Shown one piece after another: positions 1-12,967 of a stretch of DNA of 64,000 nt. The stretch is taken from NCBI GenBank assembly GCA_026075535.2, contig AP026542.1:2790001-2854000 (forward strand). Reading direction: 5' to 3'. Both the position numbers and the translations under genes were made by a program. Source of the DNA: Tricholoma matsutake. Taxonomy: Eukaryota > Basidiomycota > Agaricomycetes > Agaricales > Tricholomataceae. A model generated the notes under the pieces. The model saw nothing but the letters and a program-made list of their open reading frames with translations. It ran no database searches and was not told the DNA's origin. The first letter of the stretch is position 1. Each line of letters begins with the position of its first letter.

Positions 1-426
1 GTAAGGGGACTAAGGGGGTGCCCTGTGTGTTTTTCCTATTTTTTATGTTTGTCCCATATTTTTCCCCACCTCATTTCCTTCTATTCTTCATTTTCTATGA
101 TTTTTCCGGATTTTATTACTAATTTTCCCTTGCTATTATGTTTGTATATGTTGACACTTTTATATTTAGAGGCGGAGTACCCCTTCCGACACATACCCCT
201 TGGTATGATGTCATTCGGCGGCCTTGATCCGCCTATCTCCGCCTTTTTCTATTTTTAGGTTATATTTGATTTTTGTCATCTTCACATATACTGGGCATCA
301 GCAAGGGGATCCTTAGAGTTTTCTCTTCGGATTTCCCTTTGCTAGGTGCGCCCCCAATGCCTGTATTATGTAGTATAATTTTAACTTCGGATTTCCCTTT
401 GCTAGAGGCTTAGGTTGCCCTTATAG
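1..426. other. Unassigned AT-rich sequence with a short direct repeat
   Basis: No convincing gene is seen. The stretch is T-rich. A perfect 21-base direct repeat occurs at 325-345 and 385-405. It may be an eroded LTR or the leader of the Copia scrap that follows, but no partner copy lies in this window. Confidence 0.4.
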
Positions 427-862
427 TTGAAGTCAAGAGGAACTGATCAACACTTCACTTCCCTGTATACCTCCACCCACATGGGACACATTGAGTGGAT
501 GCATCAGACATTGATGGCTAAAGCATGCACAATGTGCCTATATGCTAACCTACCACCCTACCTTTGGGATGAATTATATCTGACAGTGGTGCACTTACAT
601 GCAAAAACCACCACTTGTTCATTAAAAGGTAAAACACCATGGGAGAAACGGCATGAATGGAAGGCTGATTACTCATACTTATGAGAGATTGGATGCAAAG
701 CATATGTCCTCATCCCTAAGAAGGATCCCTAAAAATTTCAAATGCTCAATTGAATGCATCCTTATTGGTTATGACCCAAAATCCAAGACATATAGATCCT
801 ACAATCATAAGATCATAAGGCACAAAAGATCTATAGCTCATATAATGTCAGATTTATTGACA
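427..862 (+). pseudogene. Copia integrase fragment, frameshifted
   Basis: This is a short piece of a Ty1/Copia integrase. The first frame (427-684) carries GHIEWMHQTLMAKACTM and LPPYLWDELYLTVVHLHAKT, which align with the integrase core of Copia D at about 45460-45720 in this window. Codons from about 690 (frame from 653) match the following D segment (IECILIGYDPKSKTYRSYN). The reading therefore changes frame near 680, where the first frame ends in a TGA. Protease, reverse transcriptase and LTRs are absent around it. The scrap belongs to the same family as D and is clearly dead. Confidence 0.8.
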
Positions 863-1960
863 GATATGTTCCTGAATGGTCTGACCCTATACAATCACAT
901 GATATTGGTACAACACCAAATGCTACTGAGAAGGCTACATCTACTATAATCTCCTATGATGACACTAGTGTTTGAAAGTCCAGTCCGGTCCAGTTCATGT
1001 ATTTCAAAAATTATATGCAACTGTAGACTGGACCAGTATAAACCAGTCTGTCACAGTTGCCTAACAGTTGCTGGACTGGTCAGGACCATGTAAGTAATAC
1101 AAATTGTATGCTACTAATAGATATTATAAAACTACATTCACACCCTGTGAGCAGAGGCTTGCAGTGGTGGAGGGGCAGTACAAATAATAAACTAATCCCC
1201 CCACAGAATGTGTGAGGGGTCCCCACTAACATACAAAAAAAAAAAAAAACTACCCCCACTATCCCACATTTGCAGCGAGTGCAGGGGGTTGTCCCTCAAT
1301 TAGTGTAGAGGGCCACTACCCAATTGGGTAGGTGAGCTTACATAATATGGGAGACCCCGGATATACATAGCCAACTGGCTAGTACTGGGATCTCCCAAGT
1401 CTTACACAACCACTATATCGAGAATACTACATACTGTTATATTCTTGTCGGGTGGCTAAGTAAGCAACTACTACCACACCCTTACACTTTTTTGAATAGA
1501 CTTTACCATTTTTGATATACTGGGGATACCCAGTGTAATCTACTAGAGGAAATTCTAGAATAGAATTTCCAGCACATGGCGATGACATGCACCCAACAAC
1601 ACAAAACACCAAAAGGGCAAAGAAAGCAAGGAGCCAGGGGTGATAGAGCTGACGCTCCCAATAACCCCCAGCAAGTGACGGAGGAAATGGAGAAAAAGAT
1701 GCCTGATGCTGCCACATCAGAGCTACCAACAGAGCATGCGAGGGATGGTAAACACCCCATATTGCTGTTTCCTGAGGCGAATACCTTGACCCCAAACTTC
1801 TCAACCCCAGAATGGGTGGAATCTCCGGAAATAGGAGGGGGGGGCTAAAAGCTCCATACTGCGGGATGATAACGTCCCGTTGATTATGACTGAAATACTG
1901 CCAGATGGTGGACCACCTGGACTCATGTCAATGAGAAGTGCAGCATGAGGACTTGGGGAT
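863..1960. other. Unassigned stretch upstream of Gypsy C
   Basis: No gene is supported; open frames at 1427-1848 on both strands have no recognisable content. A 15-base A run lies at 1235-1249. The imperfect palindrome at 1145-1164 (CTGTGAGC, GCTTGCAG arms) belongs to the motif family at 18880-19600 and 31520-33600. The 5' LTR of Gypsy C should lie here, but I could not match it to any sequence after 29575. Confidence 0.35.
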
Positions 1961-4445
1961 ATGGTGGATCATGAGATGGGTGCATGGCATGATACCATGG
2001 CGCTCATTCAAGAGAAGGGCTCAGGTCCAGGATTTAGCCAGGATGAATGGAACAAGTGCATTCGCTGGTTAGCCGGGGGTATTACCAATGTGGGGAATGA
2101 AGGAACACTGCTTGACAAGGCTCAGAGGATGCTACCTTCAAGGGGTTTCAAGCCTCACAATTGAAGGTTTTCCTCACAGTGGCAGAGGTGGACCTGGCTA
2201 GAGCAGGCAACACGTCGTTCAGAACAATGAAACGTTCTGAGATAAAAGTGGAATCATCACCTTCAATGCTGGATACGTTGAAGAAGGTAGAAGCGAGCCT
2301 GGAATTGCCATGCCAACCAGGTGAATTGATTGAATCAGAGGAGCAATGATGGAATGCCATCAAAAGATTAAGGAATCTGCCACGAGTAGTGAACAATGCA
2401 GTGACATTGTTGACAAGTGGTAATTCCCACTTCGGAAATGGAAAAGATGAAGTTGGGGAGCAAGTTGTCCACCAGAGGATCCGTATCTCACAAATAAAGG
2501 AGATGGGACAAACCTCGGTGCTGGACCAAGGGATCGTTTTTGATCACGATAACCAACCCAGGGATACTAGACCTGAGCAACAGCTCAAGAGGGAGAGTAT
2601 ACCACCAGTTAGTGGTAAGGACTGGAAGGATCAGGCAGGTAAGAGAGGCAAGACCATTAAAAGAGAGGGATCCGGAGGAAAACCACCTAAGAGACCACCT
2701 GGGAATGGACCAGGAGATCAAGGTAGAGGTGGGAACGATGGGGATCCATCGGATAGCAGTGATGATGGAAGTGGACTGCCCACTGATGAAGAAGAAGATG
2801 CAGAAGGGAGGCAACCCCATCTGTTTGGATATAGCACAGAGCTGAGGGACACACCTTGGACATTGGCCTATAATACCCCATATATACAGGTGCCGATCTT
2901 GGAACTAGAGGCATATAAAGGTAGAAGAGCACCTCAACCTACGAAACATCTAAGGGTGATACATGACAAGTATCGAAACCTGATAGAAAGACAGGTCAGC
3001 CAAAGGGTCAACCATAATCAAACAAAACCACCAAAGGTACCAGAGCCTAAGGCATATGAAGGTGAAGAGGACACTGAGGTGTTTGAGTGGTGGCTAGTAA
3101 GCCTCCTCAGGTGGTTTTGCATAAACTGGTTCTGCAGACCAGAAATGGACTCAGAACATGTAGTATGCATGGCCATATTCCTTCAAGGGACTGCCTTGAC
3201 ATGGTATAATGATAATATCAATGGCATGGACCATCAACAAGATTCACAACGGTAATAACTGGGCTGTACAACCATTTTATACACAATGCTGCCTTAGGGG
3301 TAGTGATGGATAACTTCTGGAGTGCAACATATGCCCCAAACAAAGGAGTCATGGCATTCTACTATTGACTGACTAGATACACAGATTGGATGGTGAGACC
3401 ACCCAATAGGTATACATTCAAGAAGCACTACATAATGAGGCTTCTGAAGAAAATCTTTGAGCATTTGCTGAGTAGAGACGTGATGCAGAGTATTCCAAGA
3501 TGGAATCCATACTCCACCATGTGAGAAAGGTGGAAGAAATTGCCATACAGACGTCCCATTATTGGAATGAACAAAAGAAAATAAGAGCAACAAAATACGC
3601 CGCTAGAGAGAACACCTGTCACCATGCAAAAACCGTATGGCAATAACGAATATCAAAAGCTTGTTGAATGACAGGACAACTGACGAAGCATGTCAGAAAG
3701 TAATGGCCAACAGAAGGAGATGTACCAAAGGGTATGGAGCAAGCCAGACCAGCCAACGAGAAGGGAACCTTCTACATCAAAGGTGAAAGAACCCGATAAA
3801 ATGATGGGAACCGCTAGAAGGAATATTTCTTTGGGAGTGAAGAAATGTTTCAATTGTGGGGAAGTTGGCCACATGGCCAAAGACAAGAAATGTCCATCTG
3901 AGAAGAAAGGCACAGGTACGTCCACGCAGATGTATGCAGCAAGAGAAGTTATCCAAGAGGATGGGGATGGAGAGGAAGACCTCTCCGAGGAAAAAGAAGA
4001 AGAGGAGGACCTTTCTGGAGAAGGGGAAGATGAAGAAGATGAACCTTACAAGGGTTCACAGTATAGCTCTGAGGGAGAGGAATTCGAATTTGATGACCTC
4101 AATCTCCAAGAAGAGAGCAATGATGGTGATAGAAGGGGACCACACATGTATGCACTCCAAACAGAATTAGACAAGGAGAACCTCATCGACAGGGATAGTT
4201 GGGAGTTTCAGGAGACGAATGACTTGTCATCAGAAGAAGAGGACTTTCCTCTATGGGTAGAAGTATCAGATAGTGATGAAGACGTCACATTTGATGATGA
4301 TACAGATGAAGAAGGAGGATGGGGAGATAATGATGAAGATTCATCAGAATTTTCTGACTCTGACAAACATGACAAAATCATCTATGAACCAAAGGTGCTG
4401 ATTGCAGCCTTAAAAATAGGGGAGGAATTACCCCCACAAAGGTAA
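1961..4445 (+). pseudogene. Gypsy C Gag, broken
   Basis: Gag is spread over several frames (1961-2164, 2161-2349, 2389-3255, 3690-4445). The middle part has the retrotransposon capsid signature around 3050-3230 (VFEWWLVSLLRWF, then QGTALTWYND). A CCHC zinc knuckle, CFNCGEVGHMAKDKKC, lies at about 3847-3894. It is followed by a very acidic tail of about 150 residues rich in Glu and Asp, a feature of related basidiomycete Gypsy Gag proteins. The stretch 3256-3689 has no clean frame. Gag would form the particle and bind element RNA. Confidence 0.75.
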
Positions 4446-4465
4446 AGAAGATAGTAGACAAAAGA

Positions 4466-5062
4466 TTGTCAACTAAGATAAGGAAGTCCAGCAAAGTACT
4501 GGACAGACCAGGATGGCTGAAGGATGAAGCAAAGAGCTTCATCGTAATGGTGAAACTGAATGGACAAACAGCAGTAGTGCTGCTGGACTCGGGGTGTACC
4601 ATGGATGCGGTATCACCAGAGTTAGTATGCGTTGCAGACTTAAAGGTCTACAAATTGACTGAACAAGTCCCAGTGCAGTTAGGGACAAGGGGAAGTCAAG
4701 CAAAAATAAATTATGGCACAAAAGCATGCATAAAATATGGGCACATAGATGTGAAACACTATTTTGATATAGTGAAAATTGATAGATACAATGTAATCTT
4801 AGGAATGGTGTTTATGAGAAAGCATGGTATCGTGCTAGATTTCAATAAGAACAAAATCAGACATAAGAAAGAAGTGCTCCTGGCATTACAGGAGAGCCCA
4901 GATGCATACCTATTGGTATGCAGGCAAGCCATGAGGTTTCAGGAAGATGGACAGGGGATAAAAGAACCTGTCAAGAAGGTAGGGATGCCGATGAATGACT
5001 GGAATGCAGCAAGAACACTGCACCTAGGATCAAAAAACCACCAGATAAGAAGCATATACTGA
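4466..5062 (+). pseudogene. Gypsy C aspartic protease region
   Basis: A retropepsin-like domain begins near codon 35 with AVVLLDSGCTMDAVSP, the D-S-G catalytic motif followed by the expected hydrophobic run. Further on, YNVILGMVFMRKHGIVLDF is the conserved second half (ILG, then a DF strand). The domain lies in another frame from the Gag acidic tail, 20 bases after its stop. The frame ends at a TGA, after which the polyprotein is scrambled. The enzyme would cleave the Gag-Pol polyprotein; this copy is not functional. Confidence 0.8.
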
Positions 5063-5130
5063 TCGTTGAGGAGGAGATCAATGAGGATGAACATTGATCT
5101 GGCAAAGGACTTCCTTTACCATTTCCAGTT

Positions 5131-6203
5131 TTGTTGGGACCCAGAGACAACATCACGATAGATGATGTCAAAAGGATGGTTGAACAGGCAGCTACCTTTG
5201 ACAGTAGTACGAAGGATCCAAAGCAATTGTTAGATGAGATGAAGGAAGTGAACAAAATTGTCCATGAATTTTTGAGGTGTTTGCCTCGAAAAGAAGGGGA
5301 GAAAGGTAGTTTTTCCAGGAATTACCAGCCAAGAGGCAGGGAAGACGCCGATAGGATGAACAGAGTCCTAATGGCAGTGATGGACAAACAGTCGAACAAA
5401 ATGAACTAAAAAGGTTCATTAATGGAGAAGGACATTCCTCGTTTACACGAGGAATGGATGAAGTCCTGTGAAGACATCATGAGAGGAGCACCAGAAAAGC
5501 TGCTGCCTCTTCGAGACATCAACCATTGAATACCGCTGGTTGATGAGGAGAAGAGGTACAAGTACCACAATCCACATTGCCTGGACTCATTGAAGCCCGA
5601 GCTTGTGGAAAAAATTGCATGTTATACACATGCAGGATGGTGGGAACAGGCTCAGGCTGAACAAGCAGCACCTATGCTCTGTGTCAGGAAAAAGATGAAT
5701 AAGCTGAGAACTGTTGTCGACGGGCGACAGTGGAATGATAATATGGTGAAGGATGTGACACCTTTACCGGAACAAGACATTATCCATCTCGATGTGGCCA
5801 GAGCAAAAATATGATCTAAGATTGATTTGTCGGATGCATATGCATAATCCCAGATGATGTGTATAAGACCATGTTCGCAACAATCTATGGCACATTCATG
5901 AGCAATGTTATGCAACAGGGCGATTGCAATGCCCCATCAATGTTTCAACATGCAATGAACACAATATTCCAGGAATTCATAGGCATGTTCCTACATGTTT
6001 ATCTGGACAACATATTTGTCTTTAGTCAATTGGTGCAGGAGCACCAGAGACATCTGGGATTGGTGTTTGCATGTCTATGTGAACACAAGTTCTATCTCAA
6101 ATGGGAGAAGTGCAAACTATATGCAGACAAGGTGGAATGCCTTGGACACATGATAGATGAAAAAGGCCTCCATGCAGATGCCAATAAAATGGCAAAGATA
6201 CGG
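5131..6203 (+). pseudogene. Gypsy C pol spacer and first half of reverse transcriptase
   Basis: 5131-5409 encodes a charged spacer. 5590-5814 begins the reverse transcriptase (LRTVVDGRQWNDNMVKD, then LDVARAKI), stopped by TGA at 5812-5814. The following codons give SKIDLSDAY and then a frameshift. 5859-6203 resumes with DCNAPSMFQHAMN and YLDNIFVFS, where the catalytic Y-x-D-D is now YLDN, and ends KMAKI at the insertion point of element A. The second half is at 27615. The lost catalytic aspartate, the stop and the frameshifts make it inactive. Confidence 0.85.
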
Positions 6204-7204
6204 TGATAGGTCCACCTAGTGCTATAAGGTCTGTAACCACTCACAGCAGTTCCACATCAATCTCTCATGACACTCGGAACCCATTGAATGCCTTCGAGCC
6301 TCGCAAAATGCTCCTGAACAGGCTTCAAGCAGCCTCACGCTACCTCGATCCCCCTTGATCCCCCTCGAACGATATAGGAACACTTCAAACGCGCTCGGCC
6401 ACCGTCATCATGGCCTCTGGCACTCTTACGACATGCTGACGAGTCATAGCAAGGTTGACCAAGCTATTTGGCCACCAACTGAGCATGCACGAGACGACTA
6501 AGGACACGATGAGGCAAATTTCAAATGTTTAGATGGTTTGTAATGACATAGGACGAGTACATTTTGCACATATCAGGACTCTGGAGATTTAATTCTTATC
6601 TTTTATTGTTTTACTCAGTGATAGAGGTTTATCTTTTATCCTAGACTTCACCTCATGTAGGCCTCATGTTCTCCTTCCCCTTTTTGGTAGTACCTCTTCA
6701 GAACTTATTTAAACTTGTAATAGTTACTCACTTGAAAAGGAAGAAAGAGATCGTCTTACTTCACTATAGTCTGATTTAAGAGTTCAGCTCTTGAGTCCAA
6801 GCCTCTTGTCTAGCCCGAAGTTCTGCGAATCATCGCGAACTTCCTCAAAACTTTGTATTAGCCCTCGAACCCTTCGTCCGTCGTATATCGTTATCACCCC
6901 TCATCACTATCATCGCCGCCCCACTCACATATTCCTTCTACACACTTTGTAAAACCATCTATACCATTCCCAATTACCTCGAATGTCTCCTCTAACCCTC
7001 GAACCTTATCAATCTCCCTCGAACTTATATCGAGAGATCTTGCGCCCCTTTGAACTTTATCGAAACCCTTCGTACCCACTCGGACGTCTTACGCTTGGAT
7101 TCGGTGACTTTTAGTACCACCTCACACCCTTCCTCTAACTCATGTTATACCATCCAAGGCCATTTTAGTAGGTTTTGTTTGGGGTTTCTGGGTCGAGCAT
7201 ATCG
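6204..7204 (+). repeat. 5' LTR of Gypsy A
   Basis: About 1001 bases, starting TGATAGGTCC. It aligns along its whole length with 26599-27610. Differences are mostly C/T and G/A changes, plus a missing 11-base repeat unit (AGGCCTCATGT), of which the 3' copy carries an extra tandem unit. The last base is G where the 3' copy has A. Confidence 0.9.
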
Positions 7205-7230
7205 TTTTGGAGCCCACTGTGAGGGGTTTC
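7205..7230 (+). other. Probable primer-binding region of Gypsy A
   Basis: Just inside the 5' LTR lies TTGGAGCCCACTGTGAGG. The position fits a minus-strand primer site, and the string resembles TTGGCGCCCACCG-type sites of other LTR elements after CpG decay. The tRNA was not identified. Confidence 0.4.
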
Positions 7231-7536
7231 TAAATCATTTCATTGCCTAATCCATCTCGAATCTCCTGGCTTAGGCCAACACAAGCTAGAAACCTACAGA
7301 TTGACACTCGTCACGCCTTTGAATCTCTCGAACAATCAGGAGATATTCTTATACCTGTTTCCGAAGCAGAATCAACTCATTGTCGGCTATTCCCTTCACC
7401 AATATCATCACCCTCAACATCATCTTCTACTTCTTCATCTTCATCATCTTCATCTTCATTCATCCTTCCAACCACTTCGACTCCTCTACCATCATTCACA
7501 CAAGTTTTAACTCTCACCCCTAGAAACATCGCATTC

Positions 7537-8694
7537 ATGACTATGCAAGCAACGATGCCAGCTCGTGGTCATTCCATGGCTCCAAAATTCGACCCTACCC
7601 AGCCGTGAGAACTTCGCAGATACTTTAACGAACTCGAATTGCTTTTCTCCGTGTGCAATGTCACAAACTCGGAGGATATGAAGAAGCACACTTGTCGCTA
7701 CCTTGATATCGACACTTCCGAACTCTGGGAATCAATTCCAGAATATGACGCTGGCATTTTGTTCCAGCACTTTCACATCGCAATTCACAAGCTTTACCCC
7801 GGTTCAGAAGACGATCACAAGTGGTCTATCTCCGATATGGACAAGTTAGTCAGCGAGCAACTACGCATCGGCATCTTCAATGTGAACGATCTTGGATTGT
7901 ATTTCCGAGCCTTTTATAACATTATGAAATTCCTGTCAACTAAAAACAGAATCTCAGAAGCAGAGCAGAGCAGAGCGTTTGTTCGAGGATTCCAACCTGG
8001 ATTGTGGACGCGCATTGCTCAACAACTCGAGCTTAAGTATCCTGACCATTACCCAGATGACCCCTACCCACTTGATCACATCCACGAAGCTGCAAAGTTT
8101 GTCTTAGCTGGATCGAACTCCTTGGACACCTCTTCCCTACTCAGCTCGAACTCGGCAACCTCGTCATCGGCAGCGACCACCTTGACATCAGCACCTCAGA
8201 TCAAATCGGAAGACCTTTCAGCTATCTTTGAAAAGTTTGCAACTACTCTTGTCACGGCTCTAGCAGGTTCAAAAACATCTAACCCACCTTGTGCTAACAA
8301 TAGCCTTCGACCTGAACAAATCGAAGCTCTGGTTTGCATCTTTTGTGGTCTCGCCGGACATTTTATTAGTGACTGTTTGGTTTGCCAGTCCTATATTAAC
8401 AAAGGAAAGTGTAAGAAGAACACTGAAGGAAAGGTAGTTCTCCCTAATGGTCAATTCACTCCTCGTAACATCCCCGGCCGCTACATCAAGGAACACATCG
8501 ATGAGTGGCTTCGACGAAACCCACAGGTCACCATCACTCCTTCCCTCATGTATAACATTGCGTCTTCAATATCATCGACACCACTACCTAGAGGTATGTA
8601 TCAGGTATCGGAAGTATCTAACACAGTGAATGATCGCATCGCGAAGCTCGAGGAAGAACTATTTGCCTTACAAAGTGGTAGACCGTACGCTTGA
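7537..8694 (+). pseudogene. Gypsy A Gag
   Basis: The likely start is the ATG at 7537 (MTMQATMPARGHSM). The frame is cut by TGA at 7606-7608, just before ELRRYFNELELLF, the opening of the capsid-like region, and then runs open in another frame (7639-8694). A CCHC knuckle, CIFCGLAGHFISDC, lies at about 8333-8374. The C-terminus is a short Glu/Leu-rich segment (RIAKLEEELFALQ). It would package the element RNA. One stop and a frame change break it. Confidence 0.8.
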
Positions 8695-9147
8695 ACTGAT
8701 CATAACATGCCTGCAGCACAACCCCGTCCTTCGAACCCGGTCCCACCTACTCCAGTCCAGCCAATGACTGCTCCACATGCTCCGGTACCTTCCACTTTGT
8801 CTACAGCAACCAATCCTCCAACATCGACCTCAGCATCGGCTACCGAATCCAGTCCAACCTTGCCACCTATCGTTCACCCATACGCTGCCGCTAAAGAGAA
8901 CTCATACCTCCCACCTCACGAATGAAACTTCGCATCGACTGGTAAAGGTAAAGGTAAAGAAGGCCCATCACACCATATCCAAGCTCCGATTCACAAGGAC
9001 AAGATCGCAGAAGACATTTTCACTCGTTCGATGAAGACTCCTATTATCATGCTAACATCCAAAGAATTACTCTTGGTAGCGCCGGAGGTTCAAACTAAAT
9101 GGAAAGAACAGGTCACGACATGACACGTTCAGCAAACCGATAACACG

Positions 9148-9696
9148 ATGAACATCCTCGACGATGACGTCTACGTACTCAACGATCCTTATGAGCCTTA
9201 TATTAACAGTCTGCGCCCTGGTGACATTCCGGAACCTTTCATCGTTGCAAAGGAATCTCATGCAATTAGATTTGTCATTATAAATGTCAACAGTAGAAAC
9301 CCAGTCGAGAGTGTCATCGACCCAGGTTCCTCGATCATCGCAATGTCGGAAGAGGTTTGTCACAAACTCGGTCTTGCCTATGACCCTTCAATCCGCATTC
9401 CTCTACAATCGGCAAACAGCGGTATTGATGAAAGTCTCGGTTTAGCGCGCAACGTTCCTTGTGAAGTCGGCACCATCATGCTATACATGCAAATTCATAT
9501 TATTTGCAACCCAGCATACGACATTTTATTTGGACGCCCTTTCGAAGTTCTCACTGAGAGTACAGTAAAGAACTATTGGAACGAATCACAGACGATTACC
9601 ATCCTCGATCCAAACTTGATGCAATTGTGTACCATTCCAATGATCCCTCGATCGAATCAATGTCGAAAAGTAGTTCGAAAGGATTTTCGGAGTTAG
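9148..9696 (+). pseudogene. Gypsy A aspartic protease region
   Basis: The frame reads ESVIDPGSSIIAMSEEV, where a retropepsin D-S-G motif appears as D-P-G-S. It continues to HIICNPAYDILFGRPFEVL, the conserved ILG(R) strand of this family. Proline in place of the usual serine or threonine may be a mutation or a family variant. 8707-9034 upstream is a Pro/Ser/Thr-rich spacer. The reverse transcriptase frame overlaps from 9576. Confidence 0.75.
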
Positions 9697-11474
9697 AGGA
9701 TCAACTTTTGGAGGCCAATCAGTGCGCTTTCATTATTTCCTACGACCATTCTAATCCTTCTATTACTATCGAGTACACTGCAGACATTCCCGATATTGAC
9801 TCCTCGAACACTTCGAACTACTATTCCTTTTCTTTGATCATTGCAAACTTATATTTAACGGCTAGCGAACAGTATGCGACATATTTGTCGACCTTGACGG
9901 CGACCCCTATGCAATCTTCTTCTATCGATTCCCCTTGCAATATCTCAACATTCGACTCTCTCTATCCGACACTCACTGCTTCAAAGAAGAAGTACAAGCC
10001 CATCACACAGAAGATTCAACCTGTCATCGCCGACCTTCCCGATCGCTTTTGCATCATTTGCAAGATCACTGGTGATCCACTTGAACATATGCCGAAACTC
10101 AATCCTCGTCCCCCACCTTTCTCTCCCACCCCTCAATATTCACTCCAACGCAAGGCCATTGTCGACAGGAATCATCCAGGTGATTTCCTATGGCCCAAAG
10201 AACAAAATCTCATGCACGACTTCATTCAAAACCACAAAACTGGCTTCGCGTGGACTGACAACGAACGAGGTAGCTTCCGACCAGACTTCTTCCCCCCGAT
10301 CAAATTCCCAGTCATCCCTCACACCCCTTGGGTCGAGCGAAACATCCTGATTCCCCCTGGCATTTATGAAGAAGTCTGCGATATTATCAAGAAAAAGCTC
10401 GAAGCCGGTGTCTACGAACACTCGAACTCTTTGTATCAATCACGATGGTTCAGCGTCGTGAAGAAAGATGGCAAAGTGCTCCGACTCGTCCACAGCCTCG
10501 AACCTTTGAACAAGGTTACAATCCAGCACTCAGGTGTTGTTCCCATCCCTGAGCACTTAGCAGAGCAGTTCAGCAGACGATTGTGCGGTGGAATGCTCGA
10601 CCTCTTCATAGCATTTGACGAAAGGAAAGTTGCTGAATCTTCTCACGATATAACGACATTCCAGACACCCTTTGGTGCACTTTGCATCGTCACCCTTCCG
10701 ATGGGTTGGACAAACTCAGTCCCGATCATGCACGACGACGTCACGCATATCCTACGACCTGAAATACCCTACATCACGATCCCCTACATCGACGACATTC
10801 CGATCAAAGGCCTGAAGTCTCGATACCAACTTTGTGGTGGTGCCTACGAGACAATTCCAGAGAATCCCGCAATTTGAAGGTTCATCTGGGAGCACTTCGA
10901 GAACCTCAACAGGGTGATTCAGCACATGAAGTATTGCGGAGGGACGTTTTCAGGCCCTAAGCTCTTTCTCTGTGTTCCTGAAATAATTGTTCTAGGTCAT
11001 CATTGCAACATCGAAGGTCGTATGGTTGACCTGACACGCATTGAAGCAGTCAGCAATTGGGGACCTTGTCGATCGCTCACTGAAGTCAAAGCGTTCTTAG
11101 GAACAATTGGAGTTTGTCGTATCTTTATTCAAAACTTTGCTCACCGAGCCACAGCTCTAATCCACCTCACTCGAAAAGACATTCCTTTCGAGTTCGGACC
11201 GAGCCAAATCACCGCACAGGAAGACTTGAAGCAAGCCCTTATCACCTCGCCAGCCATTTGCGCCATCGACTATTTGTCCAACGCACCAGTCATACTATCA
11301 GTTGACACTTCGCACATCGCCATCGGCTTTTTCCTCACCCAATGTGACCCCAACAATCTTCGAAAGCGCTATTATAGCCGATTCAGTTCCATTACGCTCA
11401 ATGACCGTGAATCTCAATTTTTGCAACCAAAGCTCGAACTCTACGGACTTTATCGAGCCCTCAGCACCCTTTGA
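9697..11474 (+). pseudogene. Gypsy A reverse transcriptase and RNase H
   Basis: The reverse transcriptase runs in one frame to TGA at 10875-10877. It shows LRLVHSLEPLNKVTI, FIAFDERKVAE, LPMGWTNSVPI and the catalytic ITIPYIDDIPIKG (Y-I-D-D, about 10785-10815). After the stop, RFIWEHFENLNRVIQHMKYC continues the palm and connection. AVSNWGPCRSLTEVKAFLGT begins the thumb and YLSNAPVILSVDTSHIAIG begins the RNase H. A second TGA is at 11472-11474. Both stops sit where related proteins have arginine. The catalytic residues seen are intact but the frame is not. Confidence 0.85.
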
Positions 11475-12967
11475 CTTTATATTATTGGCATTCACAATCT
11501 TATCATTGAAGTTGACGCGAGGTACATCAAAGGCATGTTATCGAACCCCGATATTGCACCCAGTGCTAGTATAAACCGTTGGATTGTTTCGATACTCACC
11601 TTTCACTTCACCCTCGTCCATGTTGCAGGAACCCATCATGGTCCTGATGGACTCTCACGACGTCCACCACAAGCCGAAGACAGCCAGCTCGATAACGAAG
11701 AAGACTTTGGAGACTGGATAGATCGACTTCATGGCTTTGTACACCAGATAAACCCAATATCAACTTGGCCATTCTCCTGCCAACAACAACCGACACTCGC
11801 CCTCTCCTCCGATATCGCTCAGCAGAATGAAGTTACCTACGAAGGCATCCCGCGAAGTAACAACGCAAAAAAGGATGACACACGACTACTTCGTGTTCAA
11901 AAGTGGTTAGGTGACTTGGTACGACCTCTCGATCTATCAGACACAGAATATGCTACCTTCATCCAATATTGCACCGAATTCTTTATAGATTCAGGCAAAC
12001 TATGGAGAAAAGACTCCCACGGCGCTCACAAAATTGTTGCCATCCCCGAATGCTGCCTCAAAATCATTCGTGCAGCTCACGACAACATCAGACACAAGAT
12101 GGTGTTCGCTACAAAGTCCCTGATTGCTTTGCGATTCTGGTGGCCCAACATGAAGGCTGACATCGCCTGGTATATTTGAACATGCCATCTCTGCCAGGTT
12201 CATCAGATGCGAAACCTTCTAATTCCCCCCATAGTCACGACACCAGCTCCTCTATTCGGCAAAGTTTACGTCGACACTATGCAAATGCCTCCATCAGCTG
12301 GATTCAAGTACATCATCCAAGGCCGATGTTCGCTCTCGACATATCCAGAGTGGCGAAAGCTTCGACACGAGAACGCGACAACCCTCGGCGACTGGATTTT
12401 CAAAGATATCATTTGTTGATGGGGCTCTCTTTACGAGATCGTTAGCGACAACGGAAGCGCTTTCATCGCTGCGATTGAGTATCTCTCCAAGCGCTACCAT
12501 ATTAACCATGTTCGCATTAGTGGTTATAACTCTCGCGCTAACGGACTCATCGAACGAAGCCACTTCAATGTTTACCAATCACTATTCAAAGCCATTGATG
12601 GAGACCAAAGCAAATGGTCGAATGGAGCGCACTCAGTCTTTTGGGCAGAACGGGTTACGGTTCGTAAATGTATGGGTTGCTCCCCTTACTTCATTATTAC
12701 AGGATCGCACCCCCTCATTCCCCTCGATATCTCTGAAGCTACCTACTTGCAACCCCCTCCCGCTTCGATCCTCTCGACTACTGACCTAATTGCCAGACAT
12801 GCCATCGCCCTACAGAAGAGATCCTCAGACCTCGAAGTCCTTCATTTGAAAGTCTTTTTGGCACAGCTCAAAGCTGCAAAGCGCTTGGAACAAGTTCACC
12901 AGCAAACGATTCATGATTACGACTTTGCGAAAGGTGACCTCGTTCTACTTTGAAACACACAGATCGA
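11475..12967 (+). pseudogene. Gypsy A RNase H end and integrase, cut off
   Basis: Text runs from LYIIGIHNLIIEVDARYIKGM (RNase H end) to an HHCC zinc finger (HDNIRHK, then TCHLCQ) and the integrase core with its three acids: YVDTMQM, IVSDNGSAF and GLIERSHFNV. TGA stops fall at 12177-12179, 12417-12419 and 12951-12953, each at an arginine-like position. The frame ends at NTQI near 12967, where Gypsy B sequence begins abruptly. The missing tail is found at 24646-24861. Confidence 0.85.

Noticed and set aside
1235..1249. A-run as the tail of a non-LTR retrotransposon
   Set aside because: No LINE-type reverse transcriptase or endonuclease is seen upstream and no target duplication could be defined.
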